Positions 35,120-44,900 of a stretch of DNA of 64,000 nt are shown piece by piece. The position numbers were made by a program, and so were the translations under genes. How positions within the stretch are numbered: position 1 is the first letter of the stretch; every line of letters begins with the position of its first letter. Below the pieces are notes generated by a model. It was given only the letters and a program-made list of their open reading frames with translations, was not told the DNA's origin and did no database searches. This DNA is from Trichobilharzia regenti (lineage: Eukaryota; Platyhelminthes; Trematoda; Strigeidida; Schistosomatidae): assembly GCA_944472135.2 (NCBI GenBank), contig OX235262.1:27761362-27825361 (forward strand), given 5' to 3'.

Positions 35120-35660
35120 CAGTCACAGTTCATTTTTCGTGCTCGAGAACATCTCCCACTATGATTAAGTAAAAGTGTAGTTAAAACCCTCTATAGTTCG
35201 ATATTGGACCATCTGGTGCAAACCGGCCACAAAGCCAGCAAGCGTGGAAGAATCTTTCTCTATAATCTACCGGGTGCCTAATAAATTGCCAAAATCATCG
35301 AACCACCGCATGCTCCAATCAGCGAATCACCTCAAACAACCAGTGCTCTGTGTTCAAATGAAGAAAGTCCAAACCCTACTGCTGCCTTGGCCTTCAGGAG
35401 AGACTGTAAATTCATGAATTTGTAATATTATCTTTCCTAATGTGTTTTCTGACATTCAGCTTATTGTTGATATGTTGATGCTGTTGAACTGTAATCTATC
35501 AATATTATTGATCCGATGTTATTTAAACAACACTAATGTTGTTCATAACACTAATTCATTCATTCATTCACTATAATATATGTATATATAACTGTAGAGC
35601 CTGATGATGAAGGGGTTATCGAAAAGTGTACTCTTTGTTCAGTATTCATTCTTTTGAAAA
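35120..35660 (+). pseudogene. PLE family H, GIY-YIG C-terminus and terminal repeat
   Basis: Coding part 35140-35400 with WTIWCKPATKPA, EESFSIIYRVPNKLPKS and QPVLCVQMKKVQ in a partly broken frame, then the pLTR to about 35660 (AACATTAATGTTGTT-type palindrome, then the hammerhead motif). The same sequence occurs at 63510-64000. Confidence 0.75.
35591..35645 (+). ncRNA. Hammerhead ribozyme candidate, PLE family H
   Basis: Core CTGATGA is canonical, followed by one extra T. Stem I is GAGC facing GTTC. Stem II is weak (GA/TC, perhaps GAAG/TATC with mismatches). GAAA is kept. Stem III is AAG facing CTT, and the base before the expected cut is T. Folded by hand. Confidence 0.5.
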
Positions 35661-35804
35661 ACTTAAAGGCTATTCTTCCTGAAGTCAGAAAACGCTGCTT
35701 ATCATCTGAATGAGACTGAAAGTACCATTGAGGCGTTCACCCTATAGGCCTATGTATACTAATACAGACTAATCATTTCAGTCTGTCTAGTGAAAATGTA
35801 CAAC

Positions 35805-35990
35805 AGGAGATTTACTCAGTGGTTAGCACTCTCACCGACCATGCACATGGTCTGGGGTTCGATCCTCTACCGACGAAGCACACCTGATATCTATGGTCAG
35901 CCGGCAAAATTTGGGCTACCGATATCCATGCTGAAAATTCCATACTTGTACCAAAAATACAGTGTGGAATCAAGCTGTAATCAAAAATAA
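35805..35990 (+). repeat. SINE-A copy
   Basis: Plus-strand copy. Box A near CTCAGTGGTTAGC, box B GGTTCGATCCT, body with TGATATCTATGGTCAG, tail GTGTGGAATCAAGCTG followed by A-rich sequence. Confidence 0.75.
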
Positions 35991-36339
35991 AAAAAATTAA
36001 AATAAAATCATTCTTCTATGGAGTATTATAATAATTAAATAATTTTTAGTGAACTCTGAATTTCTAATCAATTTTCTATGGATTGTGTACTATCTTTAAT
36101 TGTATGTACCACTACAAGTACTACTACTACTACTACCACTACTTGACTGCATATTCCACAAAATGATAGATTTGCATATTTGACACGCATTTCCTATTCC
36201 TGCATACATACACATTACTTGTATTATCTGGAAATCTGTCATTTTTAAACTGGACATACATAAAAGATCAATAAGAAACTGTAATTCCACATCAACTAAG
36301 TTTATTTTTTAAATACCACATTATTATTATTATTATTGT
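35991..36339. other. No feature recognised
   Basis: AT-rich, with a short CTA/CTAC repeat near 36115 and an (ATT)n run at 36322-36337 that ends the RTE copy to the right. Confidence 0.35.
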
Positions 36340-36555
36340 ATCCTTTAGTTCCTAGAGGAACATAGGGCTTCAGCTGCGTACCTCCATTGACTTCGGTTTT
36401 CTGACAACTTTTTCACCCTGCTCCAGGTCTGCCCACATGCTTTCATCTCCTCCTCACATGACCTCCTCCAAGTCACCCTTGGACGACCAACTCGCCGCCT
36501 CCCTTTCGGGTTCCACTCGATGGCTTGTCTAGTGATGTCACTATACCACATAGCG
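36322..36555 (-). pseudogene. RTE-like LINE, extreme C-terminus and 3' tail
   Basis: The minus strand codes for DITRQAIEWNPKGRRRVGRP, then TWRRSCEEEMK, and WRYAAEALCSSRN before a stop, the typical RTE C-terminal end. After it come CCTATGTTCC, TAGGAACTAAAGGAT and (ATAATA)n. The RTE 3' untranslated region is very short. The tail matches SINE-B. Confidence 0.85.
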
Positions 36556-36571
36556 ATTCAATATTAGGAAA

Positions 36572-36622
36572 TGGATGACGCGGTTTCGAGCATAAATTAT
36601 TGCTACTCACAATCATATCATA
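36572..36622 (-). ncRNA. Hammerhead-like motif, PLE family B
   Basis: Minus-strand ATGATTG core, hairpin GAG..GCA facing TGCTC with an insertion, GAAAC and a longer CCGCGTC segment. Altered relative to the family. Confidence 0.3.
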
Positions 36623-36856
36623 TCATAATTTATCTTATATATATATATATATATATGATTTCATTATTCAAATCGTCTGCCTTACTAGTTTGCCACTTGG
36701 CCCGATTATATAGACATTTAACTAAACCTGTCTTTACCAATTCTGGACGGGGTGAATTAAAGTCTAAGTATTTGTTAGAGTGTCTCGATTTTCTATCTAA
36801 CAACCCACCATCTTGTTTTCATTTTATTCTACAATCCAGCATGGCCAATATATATT

Positions 36857-36906
36857 AACTGATGACGACGTTTCGAGCATAAATTATTGCTCATAATCAT
36901 TTCAAG
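36857..36906 (-). ncRNA. Hammerhead-like motif, palindrome left arm
   Basis: Identical to the right-arm motif: ATGATTA plus T, GAGCA..TGCTC hairpin, GAAAC, with one extra CGT before TCATCAG. Confidence 0.35.
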
Positions 36907-37068
36907 CTACTCACACAAACTTGTTTCCTTCATTTATATACATGTTTGGAATCGACTAGATATTTGAATAAAAATCAATATGGGATAATGTACATATTGA
37001 TTTTTATTCAAATATCTAGTCGATTCCAAACATGTATATAAATGAAGGAAACAAGTTTGTGTGAGTAG

Positions 37069-37118
37069 CTTGAAATGATTATGAGCAATAATTTATGCTC
37101 GAAACGTCGTCATCAGTT
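37069..37118 (+). ncRNA. Hammerhead-like motif, palindrome right arm
   Basis: Mirror of the left-arm motif. An extra CGT lengthens the segment that would be stem III. Confidence 0.35.
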
Positions 37119-37560
37119 AATATATATTGGCCATGCTGGATTGTAGAATAAAATGAAAACAAGATGGTGGGTTGTTAGATAGGAAACTGAAACATGTCAC
37201 CAGTTAATATTACAAGTGTAACACTGTGTAACTTATCAAAATAAAATCGTATCTATAATGGAAGTATATCTGTTACTATTGCGGATATTAGTGAACCCAT
37301 TGACATCCCACTCGATTGTTTACATAATTTATCTTGAAATTTGAATGCAGTTATAAAAGTAATACAGTTAGATGGAGAGACAAAGAGTTTACTCACTGAA
37401 GTTTTGTTTATCGACTCAATACTGCACACGTGCAATCGGAACGACGCAATACCTATACCCGAGATATGGAAAGCGTTGTAACGAACAGCACAGGCAAGTT
37501 TGAGTGAGGGAAAGAGAGAAAAAATATATAAAACAAATTGTGAAACCGTGGGACTAAAAA

Positions 37561-37606
37561 TGATATAATTATGAGCAATAACGTGTGCTCGAAACGTCAT
37601 CCAGTT
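37561..37606 (+). ncRNA. Hammerhead-like motif, PLE family B
   Basis: ATAATTA plus T, hairpin GAGCA/TGCTC, GAAACGTC and ATCCAG. Core position G5 is mutated to A. Confidence 0.3.
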
Positions 37607-37624
37607 GTTAGTGCTGCATCACTG

Positions 37625-38200
37625 TGTAATATCTTATCTTATTGGCGGCCATGTATTCGCTTTTCTTTGGGTGGGTCTTCAGCTGTAGCTTGGAATGAGT
37701 GGCGTCGTCGGATGAATTCTATAATATCTGCGTACATTCTAGCTAGGCCAGTATGCATAACTTCTAGAAATCGATGTCATGCTTGCTATTCCTGGGTGCT
37801 TTATGTGAAACTGCTTCAATGCATCATTTCGTAGGATATCAGGTAGCACCACTGGTTCACCAAACACTAAGCAATCATTAACGATGCTGAAGTCGTGGCG
37901 GCGGCGGAATCGTTGATTCAGGTTATGATCGGGAACTGATGTTGGTCAAGGATTTCGTGCTAACTTCATAGCTTGTTACAGGATTTCATCTTTTTCTGTA
38001 GCTTTTGATCCACATCGACAAGTAGCTTCTGTATAGTGCAAGTCAATAGTTTCTGAGCGCAAATTCCAGTTTTTGCAACGGCAATAACTGTCTGCTCACT
38101 TAATGATGGGTAGTTTCTTATTAGACGAGAGATAGCATTTGCGTGACCAAAATCTTCTGTACTATGTACTATGGAAAAGTACATACTGATTAAATAAAAC
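37625..38200 (-). pseudogene. Ty3/Gypsy RNase H to integrase fragment
   Basis: Minus strand: FGHANAISRLIRNYP (equivalent to the FGNADALSRL end of Gypsy RNase H), a decayed linker, then VVLPDILRNDALKQFHIKHP with GIA following and an AYWP element (the HHCC zinc-binding start of integrase), and RRRHSFQA. Frameshifts interrupt it. No LTR is seen. It could be another part of the element type found at 18 kb, though the two are far apart and in opposite orientation. Confidence 0.65.
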
Positions 38201-38435
38201 ACTTCATTATCTACCTTAATTTATGCATGACTGAAAACCGCCGTAAAGTGGAACTCAATTAGCAAAGTAAAAAAATTCTTCCCAGTTCTTGAAAACAGTA
38301 AGTGAATAAATTCTTTAATTAAGGAACCTATTGTCTTACAAATGTGCAAAAGATAAAAAGAATCTACCAGACATAAACCAAAGCGGCAGTCAAGAGACAT
38401 CACACTCCAGGTCCTCAGGTGGAGTCTTAATGCGA
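38201..38435. other. No feature recognised
   Basis: Possibly more decayed Gypsy or PLE sequence; no motif supports either. Confidence 0.25.
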
Positions 38436-38439
38436 AGCG

Positions 38440-39300
38440 ACCAGTTGAATCGAAAATCCGAGGATGATTTCGAGGAGAATAAATGAAGAGAAAACGGAAG
38501 CTTGTGGACAGTCGTGATGGCGAAGAGGCTAATGCAATGTACGTCTGAAGTTCTTAATTCTACTGGAAGGGCATAAAACAAGTAATAAATAATAATAATA
38601 CGTGCACCTGAGGCAGCAAGTACATTGGAAGGACAGAAAGAAGGACTTTTATCAGGTTTCCAGAGCATATTCCGAGAAAATTATGCTAAAAGGGAAGCAA
38701 AGTGAAATACCCGGACACCTTGTGAATACGGATCATTTTGCCGAGATTTCCAAATCCTTCAAAATATTAAACATACAAAGGACAGCGAGTCTACTACGAT
38801 TTGCCGAAGCAATCGCAATCAAACGTCTTAGACCAAACTTATGCACACAGAAAGAGAGTGTAGTCAATCTCTCACTCCCTTTGTAACAGTATTAATTTCA
38901 TTACGCTGATTAGTCATACACACTAGTAAGCTCAGCTCACGATGCAAGTTTTCAATTTGATGGACTTTGACTTTTTTGAGTTGCCGTTTTGATGTACAAG
39001 CTAACACTCTTTATTAGATTTTTCTGTTTTCTGTCTTCTCTGATCCCCCTCCCTTTTTTCATAGTTTGATAACATATAAATTGATGGTAAATTAAAATAG
39101 AAATTGTAATACTTACATTCCGGATGCTTTCATCTTATAATGCTTCCCCTATTACTTTCAAACATTGAAGTATGAAATGTTATTACTGATAACCATTATA
39201 ATTTCAGGTAGTTTGCAGCAGCTGATGAGAACATGTGAAGTCAAATGATATCATTTTATACTGCTAACCTGGTCTTCATTTCTCTATTGAAATAAATAAT
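38440..39300 (+). pseudogene. PLE GIY-YIG fragment and 3' region
   Basis: Plus strand: a thumb-like KSEDDFEENK, then CTCGSKYIGRTERRTF with one stop and a frame change near 38640, then IPGHLVNTDHFAEISKSF and AEAIAIKRLRPNLCTQ to a stop at 38884. The 3' region to 39300 is shared with 20570-20850 and ends in TTGAAATAAATAATAATAA. Confidence 0.75.
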
Positions 39301-39339
39301 AATAACTCAAGCACAAGATAAATCGTATGTATGGAATAT

Positions 39340-39765
39340 TTCTTTAGCTATTTATAAATACAGAAAATTAAAACAAGTGGCCATTCACAGAAGAGACTCT
39401 TTTCAATGAATTTATTATCATGCTGTACAATTGTGCTTGTATATGCTTTTCACTAACAAATTAAATCCGATGGAGGAATTAGGTCATAAGTGTGAACACA
39501 AGAAAAGTGGATGAAGGATTTCATCATGAGCTGACATCACTTAGAGAACCACTGGAAAACCTGGGAGTACTGGATAGCTGCTTCGTCCTAGCTTTGGAAT
39601 CTTCGTCAGCACGCACCCAAGAAATAATTATAAAAGTGGCGTAAAATGCAATTTAAATTTTTGTGATTGTAATTATAGTTAAATTTCAAGTAGCAAAAAT
39701 ATTATTCTCATATACAGGATAATACATAAGGTGTATAGATGTTGGAAAGGAGTACATAATTATTA
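39340..39765 (-). repeat. PLE terminal repeat, inverted, with SINE-C inside
   Basis: Minus-oriented pLTR resembling 52430-52760, split by a SINE-C piece (39500-39620). At 39388-39435 its hammerhead-like phrase reads ATGATAA plus T, with GAAAAGAG following; positions 3 and 8 are A and A. Confidence 0.45.
39500..39620 (-). repeat. SINE-C 3' portion
   Basis: Minus-oriented: GGATTTCATCATGAGCTGAC, TTAGAGAACCA, GGGAGTACTGGATAGCTG and CGTCAGCACGCACCC. Confidence 0.6.
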
Positions 39766-39769
39766 TAAG

Positions 39770-40345
39770 TTTGTTTCCATGCTCCTCCTGATCACACTTG
39801 GAATCCGTTTAGAATAACCATTTTACGATTATACTCTAATCCTGTGTGAATTTTTGTTTCTAAGCCTCTTGTAATGTATATTCACACCTCCTAACTTACA
39901 TTTTAAGTTAGACATTTTGATTTCGATTTGTTTCCATGTTCATTTTGTTCACACCTGTGATTCGTCCTATCCCTGAGTAATTTTTGTTTCTAAGCGTCTT
40001 GCAAGCCATATCAAGTTGAAAATAATTGTTACCTTTTATTTGCCTTTAAAATTATTTTATTTCTCCAGTTATCAAATATTAATTTTTGCATACGTTGTAA
40101 CTGTTTTTTAATCGTGTGCAGTCTTGTCTCTAAGCCCCTTGTGGTCTGTATTCGTACCTTCAAACTTTCATTTGAAATTGGAAATAATTATCTCCTTCGT
40201 TGCTAAGTGGAATTACATGAATAGTAATTTTAATCATGTAAAGTAATGTATATAAATGGGATTATACATCTTTTGATAATGAAATCACCCAGAAGACAAA
40301 TATCTTTGCTGAACTTATTGTTCTTTTCCCTCTAATGAGTACTTT
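39770..40345 (+). repeat. PLE terminal repeat (same as arms at 53.4-55.2 kb)
   Basis: Nearly identical by eye to 54640-55205: GTTTCCATGCTCCTCCTGAT, several GTTTCTAAGC(C/G)(C/T)CTTG phrases spaced 100-150 bp apart, and the end TCTTTGCTGAACTTATTGTT. A hammerhead-like phrase near 40270 reads TTGATAA plus T, with the GAAA mutated. Confidence 0.65.
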
Positions 40346-41479
40346 CCACCATTTGAACTTTAATTATCTTAAATGATTTTAAAACGTCACTGTCACGTGG
40401 CAAGCTACTGTATTGCTGAAGACTGGCATCTCTTGGTCGCAAGTTTCTTGGAATTAATTGTCACAATCCCTTCTTTATGTCTTCTGTCTAATGTATGTGC
40501 TAAGACAAATACTTGTAAAATGGCAGATGCAGTTGGTCTTCATATGAGAGGAGGATTTATCAGCTATGGATTGTTTCAGTCAGCAATTTGTCCTCTAAAG
40601 TATGACTAATTTGGAAGATGGATAAGTAGTCTTCAGCCTTGGGTTTATTCTGCACTTACTTCCCGCAGACGCCTCATCACCTTTGAATCAAAGTTCTAAG
40701 AAGACTGATTTGTTCTCCATTGTAGCTTACTTCATCTTCATACTCAGTGTTCGTGTGTGTTGAAGATAAGCATTGTCTTATAGACATTTTTCGACACTGA
40801 CGAGTTCCTCATCATCAAGTCTTTCCTTTAAAAATAAGAAAAAACTTTACTATGCGGTTAAACAGACCATGTCATTTTGGGAGCTTGTTGAACAAAAGCT
40901 GTTAAAAATTTGTCCATCCTAAGATTCTTTACTCTCTTTATTATATTGACATTTTATCCTTTCCAATATGGTGTCTGATCACTTGTACTATTAAATGCTC
41001 TTCATCTTCACGCTGAATAACTAAAGTATGTGAGTATTGTGTATATTAATCAGTATGAAAATTATTTCAGGTTGACTTCAGTCGAAAAGAACCGACGAAA
41101 CAGAATGAAATCACACTAACCTACTGGGTTTTGTTATTCTTGCTTTGTTCAAGTTCATCAAGGCGGAAACCTTCTTGGCATGACGATAATGATGATGATA
41201 ATAATAATAATAGTCAAGAGAGTTATTTTTAACAAAACACATTCTTGATATTGGATATGAATAGATTGTTATATCTGGACACTGACTTCTAGCGGCTTGA
41301 AATAAATCATGTCTCTAATTGTATATTCAACCGCATGAATATATAATCAACAAACCGTGATAATAAAAGCATTAATCAAGTTGGTTTTTGTATACCTTCT
41401 CTTATGGATTGCAAGAATTATTCAATTCAGATGAACTGTGATCAAGATTTGACTGAATAGTCCCAAGATAATTGGGTGC
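40346..41479. other. No feature recognised
   Basis: Over 1 kb with no supported coding. Near 40790-40830 (minus) a GATGATGAGGAACTCGTC..GTCGAAAA phrase recalls PLE ends. A GAT/AAT simple repeat lies at 41185-41213. Confidence 0.35.
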
Positions 41480-41665
41480 CGCCGAATGGGAAATAGACAT
41501 ATGTAAAAATTATACTTGTAAAATTTCAGAGAAATTGAAATGAGTAATTCCAACGTTTCGTTCGACAATCTGTTCCAAACTTCTCCAGTGAAAATAATCG
41601 AAATTAAAATAACAGAGGTTTATATGAAAACAAGGAAATCTCTTGTTCTAACAAACAAACTCAGT
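41480..41665 (-). repeat. PLE family E terminal repeat, inverted
   Basis: Reverse complement of 44470-44650 over most of its length (AACAGAGGTTTATAT, CCAACGTTTCG). It precedes a plus-oriented RT piece, so the family E copy has an inverted pLTR at its 5' side. Confidence 0.65.
41545..41592 (-). ncRNA. Hammerhead-like motif, PLE family E
   Basis: Minus strand: CTGGAGA plus A, hairpin GTTTG facing CGAAC, GAAA, CG, TT, then GGAAT. A6 of the core is mutated to G. C3 and G8 are kept. Confidence 0.4.
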
Positions 41666-41699
41666 ACTCGTTGTTTTAAATCCAAACGAGGTTTTGAAG

Positions 41700-42190
41700 G
41701 CGTTGGAACTGTGTCTACATTCCACTTTATTTATATTTTGAGGGGTTCCTTACCGTCAAACAGTAGGCTTTGCTATGGGATTACCAATGTCTCCTCTAGT
41801 TCTAGTCGCCAATCCGTCTATGCACACCTTAGAAACAAACGCAATTATGAGATGCCATAGTCCTCCAAAATTGTGGTTAAGATACGTGAACGATTCCTTC
41901 GTCATAATCAGACGCAGCATGCTGACTGAACTTTTTCATTTAATAAACAATATATCAGAAACCATTAAGTTTTCCAAAGAGTTTGAATCCAACAAAAATG
42001 ATTTGGCGTTCATGGACTGTTTAGTAAAACGACAACCAGATGGTCAACTTAAAACAAACATTTTCAGAGAGCGGAAGCATTCGGACAGTTAAGTAGACTA
42101 CTTTTCAGCACATCCGTTTACCACCAAAGTAAGAGTGGCCAAGAATCTGATTATCAGAGCACAACTTCTAGTTACTGGACGAGGAGATCA
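41700..42190 (+). pseudogene. PLE family E, RT fragment
   Basis: Plus strand: GFAMGLPMSPLVLVANPSM and LRYVNDSFVIIRR, in which the second catalytic Asp of YVDD is Asn-shifted (YVND), then the palm end with KNDLAFMDCLVKRQPDG. A frameshift lies near 41770 and a stop at 42090. A family B pLTR interrupts the element downstream before its endonuclease part. Confidence 0.8.
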
Positions 42191-42194
42191 GTAG

Positions 42195-42390
42195 GAAACT
42201 AAAATCGATTCGATTCACTCTTGAATCAAATAATTATCACCTTGGTATGATTATGAGCAAAAAATTGTGCTCGAAACGTCATCAGTGAATATTACTGTAT
42301 AACACTGTGAGACTTTGTCGAAATAAATTTACCCATGATGTAGTTATACTCTACCACAGTGCACAAGTTTTATTCTGATATCAATGAAAT
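42195..42390 (+). repeat. PLE family B terminal repeat inside a family E copy
   Basis: Contains the family B motif and the downstream ATTACTGTATAACACTGTGA segment and CTCTACCACAGTGCACAAGT. It sits between RT and GIY-YIG parts of another PLE. Confidence 0.65.
42241..42286 (+). ncRNA. Hammerhead-like motif, PLE family B
   Basis: TTGGT facing ATCAG as stem I (with wobbles), ATGATTA plus T, GAGCA/TGCTC hairpin, GAAACGTC. Confidence 0.45.
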
Positions 42391-42394
42391 CCCA

Positions 42395-42850
42395 ACGACT
42401 GTGAAAACATATGTAAAATGTGAAGATAAGAATGAATCGAAACCTGTTGTTAAGAATTGGGCTAGGACAGCGGTGATTCCTTACCGCAATTAAACATCGG
42501 ATGAGATAAAGGGAATCCTAAACAATAATGACATAAGAGTGCGTTTTCGTGCAACCCATACCTTAAGGTTATCGCTGGTGAAGATGAAGGATAAAATAGA
42601 AGAAGACAACCAACAGAACTGTGTGTACCAGATCGATTGTTGGGACTCTGACTTCGTTTATGTAGGAGAAACTTTCAAACGGGTAAATATAAGAGTGAAG
42701 GAGCATAAACAATGTCTAAAGGTAGTTCCAAATACCTCTGGAGACTTGAAGAATCTGGAAAACAGATCGGTGATTGCACTGCACTCACTAGAAACAGGAT
42801 ACAATATTGACTTTAACGGGACCAAGGTTAGTTTAAAGAAAGACTGATTG
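42395..42850 (+). pseudogene. PLE GIY-YIG endonuclease fragment
   Basis: The frame 42539-42847 has NQQNCVYQIDCWDSDFVYVG, then ETFKRVNIRVKEHKQC, and VIALHSLETGYNIDF, a GIY-YIG domain (FVYVGET as the second motif) with the C-terminal histidine segment. The upstream linker is broken by several stops. Confidence 0.75.
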
Positions 42851-43344
42851 CCGGAGCCCTATATGTGTAGGTGAATCCAAACAGTTTGAACAGACCTGAA
42901 GGTTTGATGTTAGTTGATGCATGCAAGTCCTGATCAGTAAATAAAAATGGACATGGATCACTAATCGATCATACTTGATCTAAATTCCCGATTGTCTATA
43001 TCTTCTTATGCAGAGGTTAACCAATCATTTACAAATGTTTCGCCATACACCCACGCACACACACACACTCAAACACCGTTGTCTGCCACATATACATATT
43101 CATATTCAGTTATCTACGACCATGAACTTTAGTGGAACGTAATCACTGTTCGCTGTGTTTAACAAAAGTAGACTAATATTTGTAAATTTGAATAAGGCGT
43201 TTAGAAGACAAATTACGCGAGATGATATCATTTCGTAGTTTTTTGATAATCGCTTTGCAACCAACATGGTTAACAATAATAAAACCAACACTTGAATAAA
43301 ATAAAGGTCATGACAATTACTCAGTTAAATAAAAAACAAAAGTA
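42851..43344. other. No feature recognised
   Basis: Likely PLE tail at first, then unassigned sequence; a short (CA)n run lies near 43050-43070. Confidence 0.3.
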
Positions 43345-43660
43345 CATACCGAATTGAATTTTTGATTTTTCCGTCGATTGATTGGACCGAAGTGCTCGGT
43401 CTCAGGTTGACATGTCGGCTTCTTGTGCAGATGCTTTGACGATGTCTGGGTATTTAATTAGCATACAATTGGTGGATGGTGACTAGCAGTGGAATCCAGG
43501 ATGCGCATTTCGTCCTATTTGGGACCCGTCATCTAGATGTACTTGCATTTCTCAGTGATTGATGATGTTCCCACCGAGGCTCGAACCCAGTACCCATAGT
43601 TTCGAACGCCAAGGCGATATCCACTAGACCACTTGGGCCACGAGAGCCACCTCTTGTGCA
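43345..43660 (-). repeat. Smα-type SINE-like element, full length
   Basis: Minus strand: begins near 43650 with a tRNA-like head (A box around AAGTGGTCTAGTGG, B box GGTTCGAGCC), passes the hammerhead at 43491-43542 and ends GACGGAAAAATCAAAAATTC at 43345. A second copy of the last 62 bp lies at 43681-43742 in the same orientation. Confidence 0.8.
43491..43542 (-). ncRNA. Smα hammerhead, mutated core
   Basis: GTCCCAAATAGGAC hairpin, GAAA, ATGCGCAT and CCTGGAT as in Smα. The core reads ATGACGG instead of CTGACGA, and stem I is weakened. Confidence 0.6.
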
Positions 43661-43680
43661 ACGGGTCATATTAATTATTG

Positions 43681-43742
43681 AATTGAATTTTTGATTTTCC
43701 CGTCGATTGATTGGACCGAAGTGCTCGGTCTCAGGTTGACAT
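43681..43742 (-). repeat. Second Smα 3' end in tandem
   Basis: Repeats the last 62 bp of the adjacent Smα copy almost exactly (GTCGATTGATTGGACCGAAG), which suggests a broken tandem dimer. Confidence 0.75.
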
Positions 43743-43749
43743 ACTAATA

Positions 43750-44450
43750 ACCAATCATATTTAAATAGGTCAAGTAGTCCATGGTAGCCGAAGGTTGAAG
43801 TCTATTATTTTTGCACACACAGTTTAGGCTGTGTGTGATCAATCCAAAGTTCTTCCATCAACTTCAGTAACCTTGAATTAGAGTTATGTGAAATAATTGT
43901 GAAAAAGTCATTAACATTGACTTTGTAACTTGACATTAATAAGTGTTTTGCAATGGATCATGGTGCTGGATTTCTACTAAGATTAATCGCATTGGGATTT
44001 TCGATATGATTTAGTAGCCATTTTGGAACATGTTCTTTTCGACCACATTGGAACATTCAGTTGGTTCTACCTATATAGGTGTCATCGCAGCTGCAGGTGA
44101 ACTTGTAGATACAGTTTGTAGTAGAGTCCACAGAATTTCGTACTTTAATTGGAGGTACAAGGACCGAAAATGCTTGGCATGTACGAGAAGGAGATGTGGC
44201 ATACAATGTGCTTTTGATGGCTGACCGAAGTCTTTGAGCTTTCAACTTCATAATCTGGTCGCCCTTGAATGGTAGATTAATAAAGATAGCTTTCTTTGGT
44301 ACAGAAGCTGTCTTTTCGAGATGTGATCTTTCTTTACTGTGACAAGTGATAAAGTTTTCTGGATAACCATAAGCTTATAAAACTGAACTCATACTATTTG
44401 TAAGTCTGAGGTCAAATTTTCATCAAAGTTCATGCAATTTTGTTTATTAT
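43750..44450 (-). pseudogene. PLE family E, thumb and GIY-YIG
   Basis: Minus strand from 44450: a thumb with AYGYPENFITCH, KKAIFINLPFKGDQIMK, then 44251-44057 with CIYKFTCSCDDTYIGRTN (GIY-YIG start), a stop, and ENPNAINLSRNPAP and KHLLMSSYKVN in the following frame. No RT palm next to it. Confidence 0.78.
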
Positions 44451-44454
44451 ATTT

Positions 44455-44650
44455 TGATGCCTATTTCATTATTCATATGACAAGAAAATATTTTTACAAA
44501 AAAGAGATGTCCTTTCTATATATAAACCTCTGTTATTTTAATTTAGATTAATTTCACTGAAGAAGTTCGGCCGGTTTGTCGAAGGAAACGTTGGAATTAC
44601 TCATTTCAATTTCTCTAAGATTTTACAAATATAATTTTTTACACAAATGA
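44455..44650 (+). repeat. PLE family E terminal repeat
   Basis: Plus-oriented counterpart of 41480-41665. It stands opposite in direction to the PLE coding on its left and to the PLE piece on its right. Confidence 0.6.
44550..44600 (+). ncRNA. Hammerhead-like motif, PLE family E
   Basis: TTTC facing GGAA as stem I, canonical core CTGAAGA plus an extra A, hairpin GTTCG/CGAAG (one G-G mismatch), GAAA, CG, TT. Confidence 0.45.
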
Positions 44651-44900
44651 TTAAATTCGTTGTAAACTGTGTACATACATCTTGTAGTGTTTTGAAAAAT
44701 ATTTCCAGTAAGCCAATTGAGCATGGATACTTTGTTAAAGGGGTAACCAAATCAATAAACAGTGCTATTTTATCTCGTCTAGTAGGCAGTGGATCCCGTA
44801 TCAAAATAGACAAATCACGCACGGTTGTGTATCAAGTACCAGAAGAGATACACGATGATGAGATCTCGTAGTCATACCTAAAGCTATGTAGATTGATAAG
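44651..44900 (-). pseudogene. Possible PLE N-terminal RT fragment
   Basis: The minus strand reads RDLSILIRDPLPTRRDKIA with ALFIDLVTPLTKYP following, which resembles the RT region where PLEs commit to palm motif A (IDLVTPL in place of FDVTSLF). Short and uncertain. Confidence 0.45.

Larger units (their letters stand above)
36789..37186. repeat. Near-perfect palindrome, arms about 190 bp
   Basis: The left arm 36789-36982 and right arm 36993-37186 are reverse complements with one or two mismatches at the outer edge, around a 10-bp spacer (GGATAATGTA). Each arm carries the family B pLTR end. Confidence 0.95.
36560..37620. mobile_element. PLE family B ends in inverted arrangement
   Basis: Contents in order: a minus-oriented motif (36572-36622), an (AT)n run (36636-36656), a near-perfect palindrome with a pLTR on each arm (36789-37186), a minus-strand RT scrap with MSMGSLISAIVTDILP (37255-37330), a plus-strand GIY-YIG end with NTAHVQSERR in a shifted frame (37330-37560), and a plus pLTR motif at 37561-37606. 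It is a composite of at least two copies. Confidence 0.6.

Noticed and set aside
37253..37600. 115-codon minus-strand frame taken as one protein
   Set aside because: It is a mixture: its end is a real PLE RT scrap, but the rest is antisense to a plus-strand PLE endonuclease end.
40373..40609. 78-codon open frame
   Set aside because: No motif, no homology that I recognise, and no promoter or splice context; expected by chance in this length of sequence.
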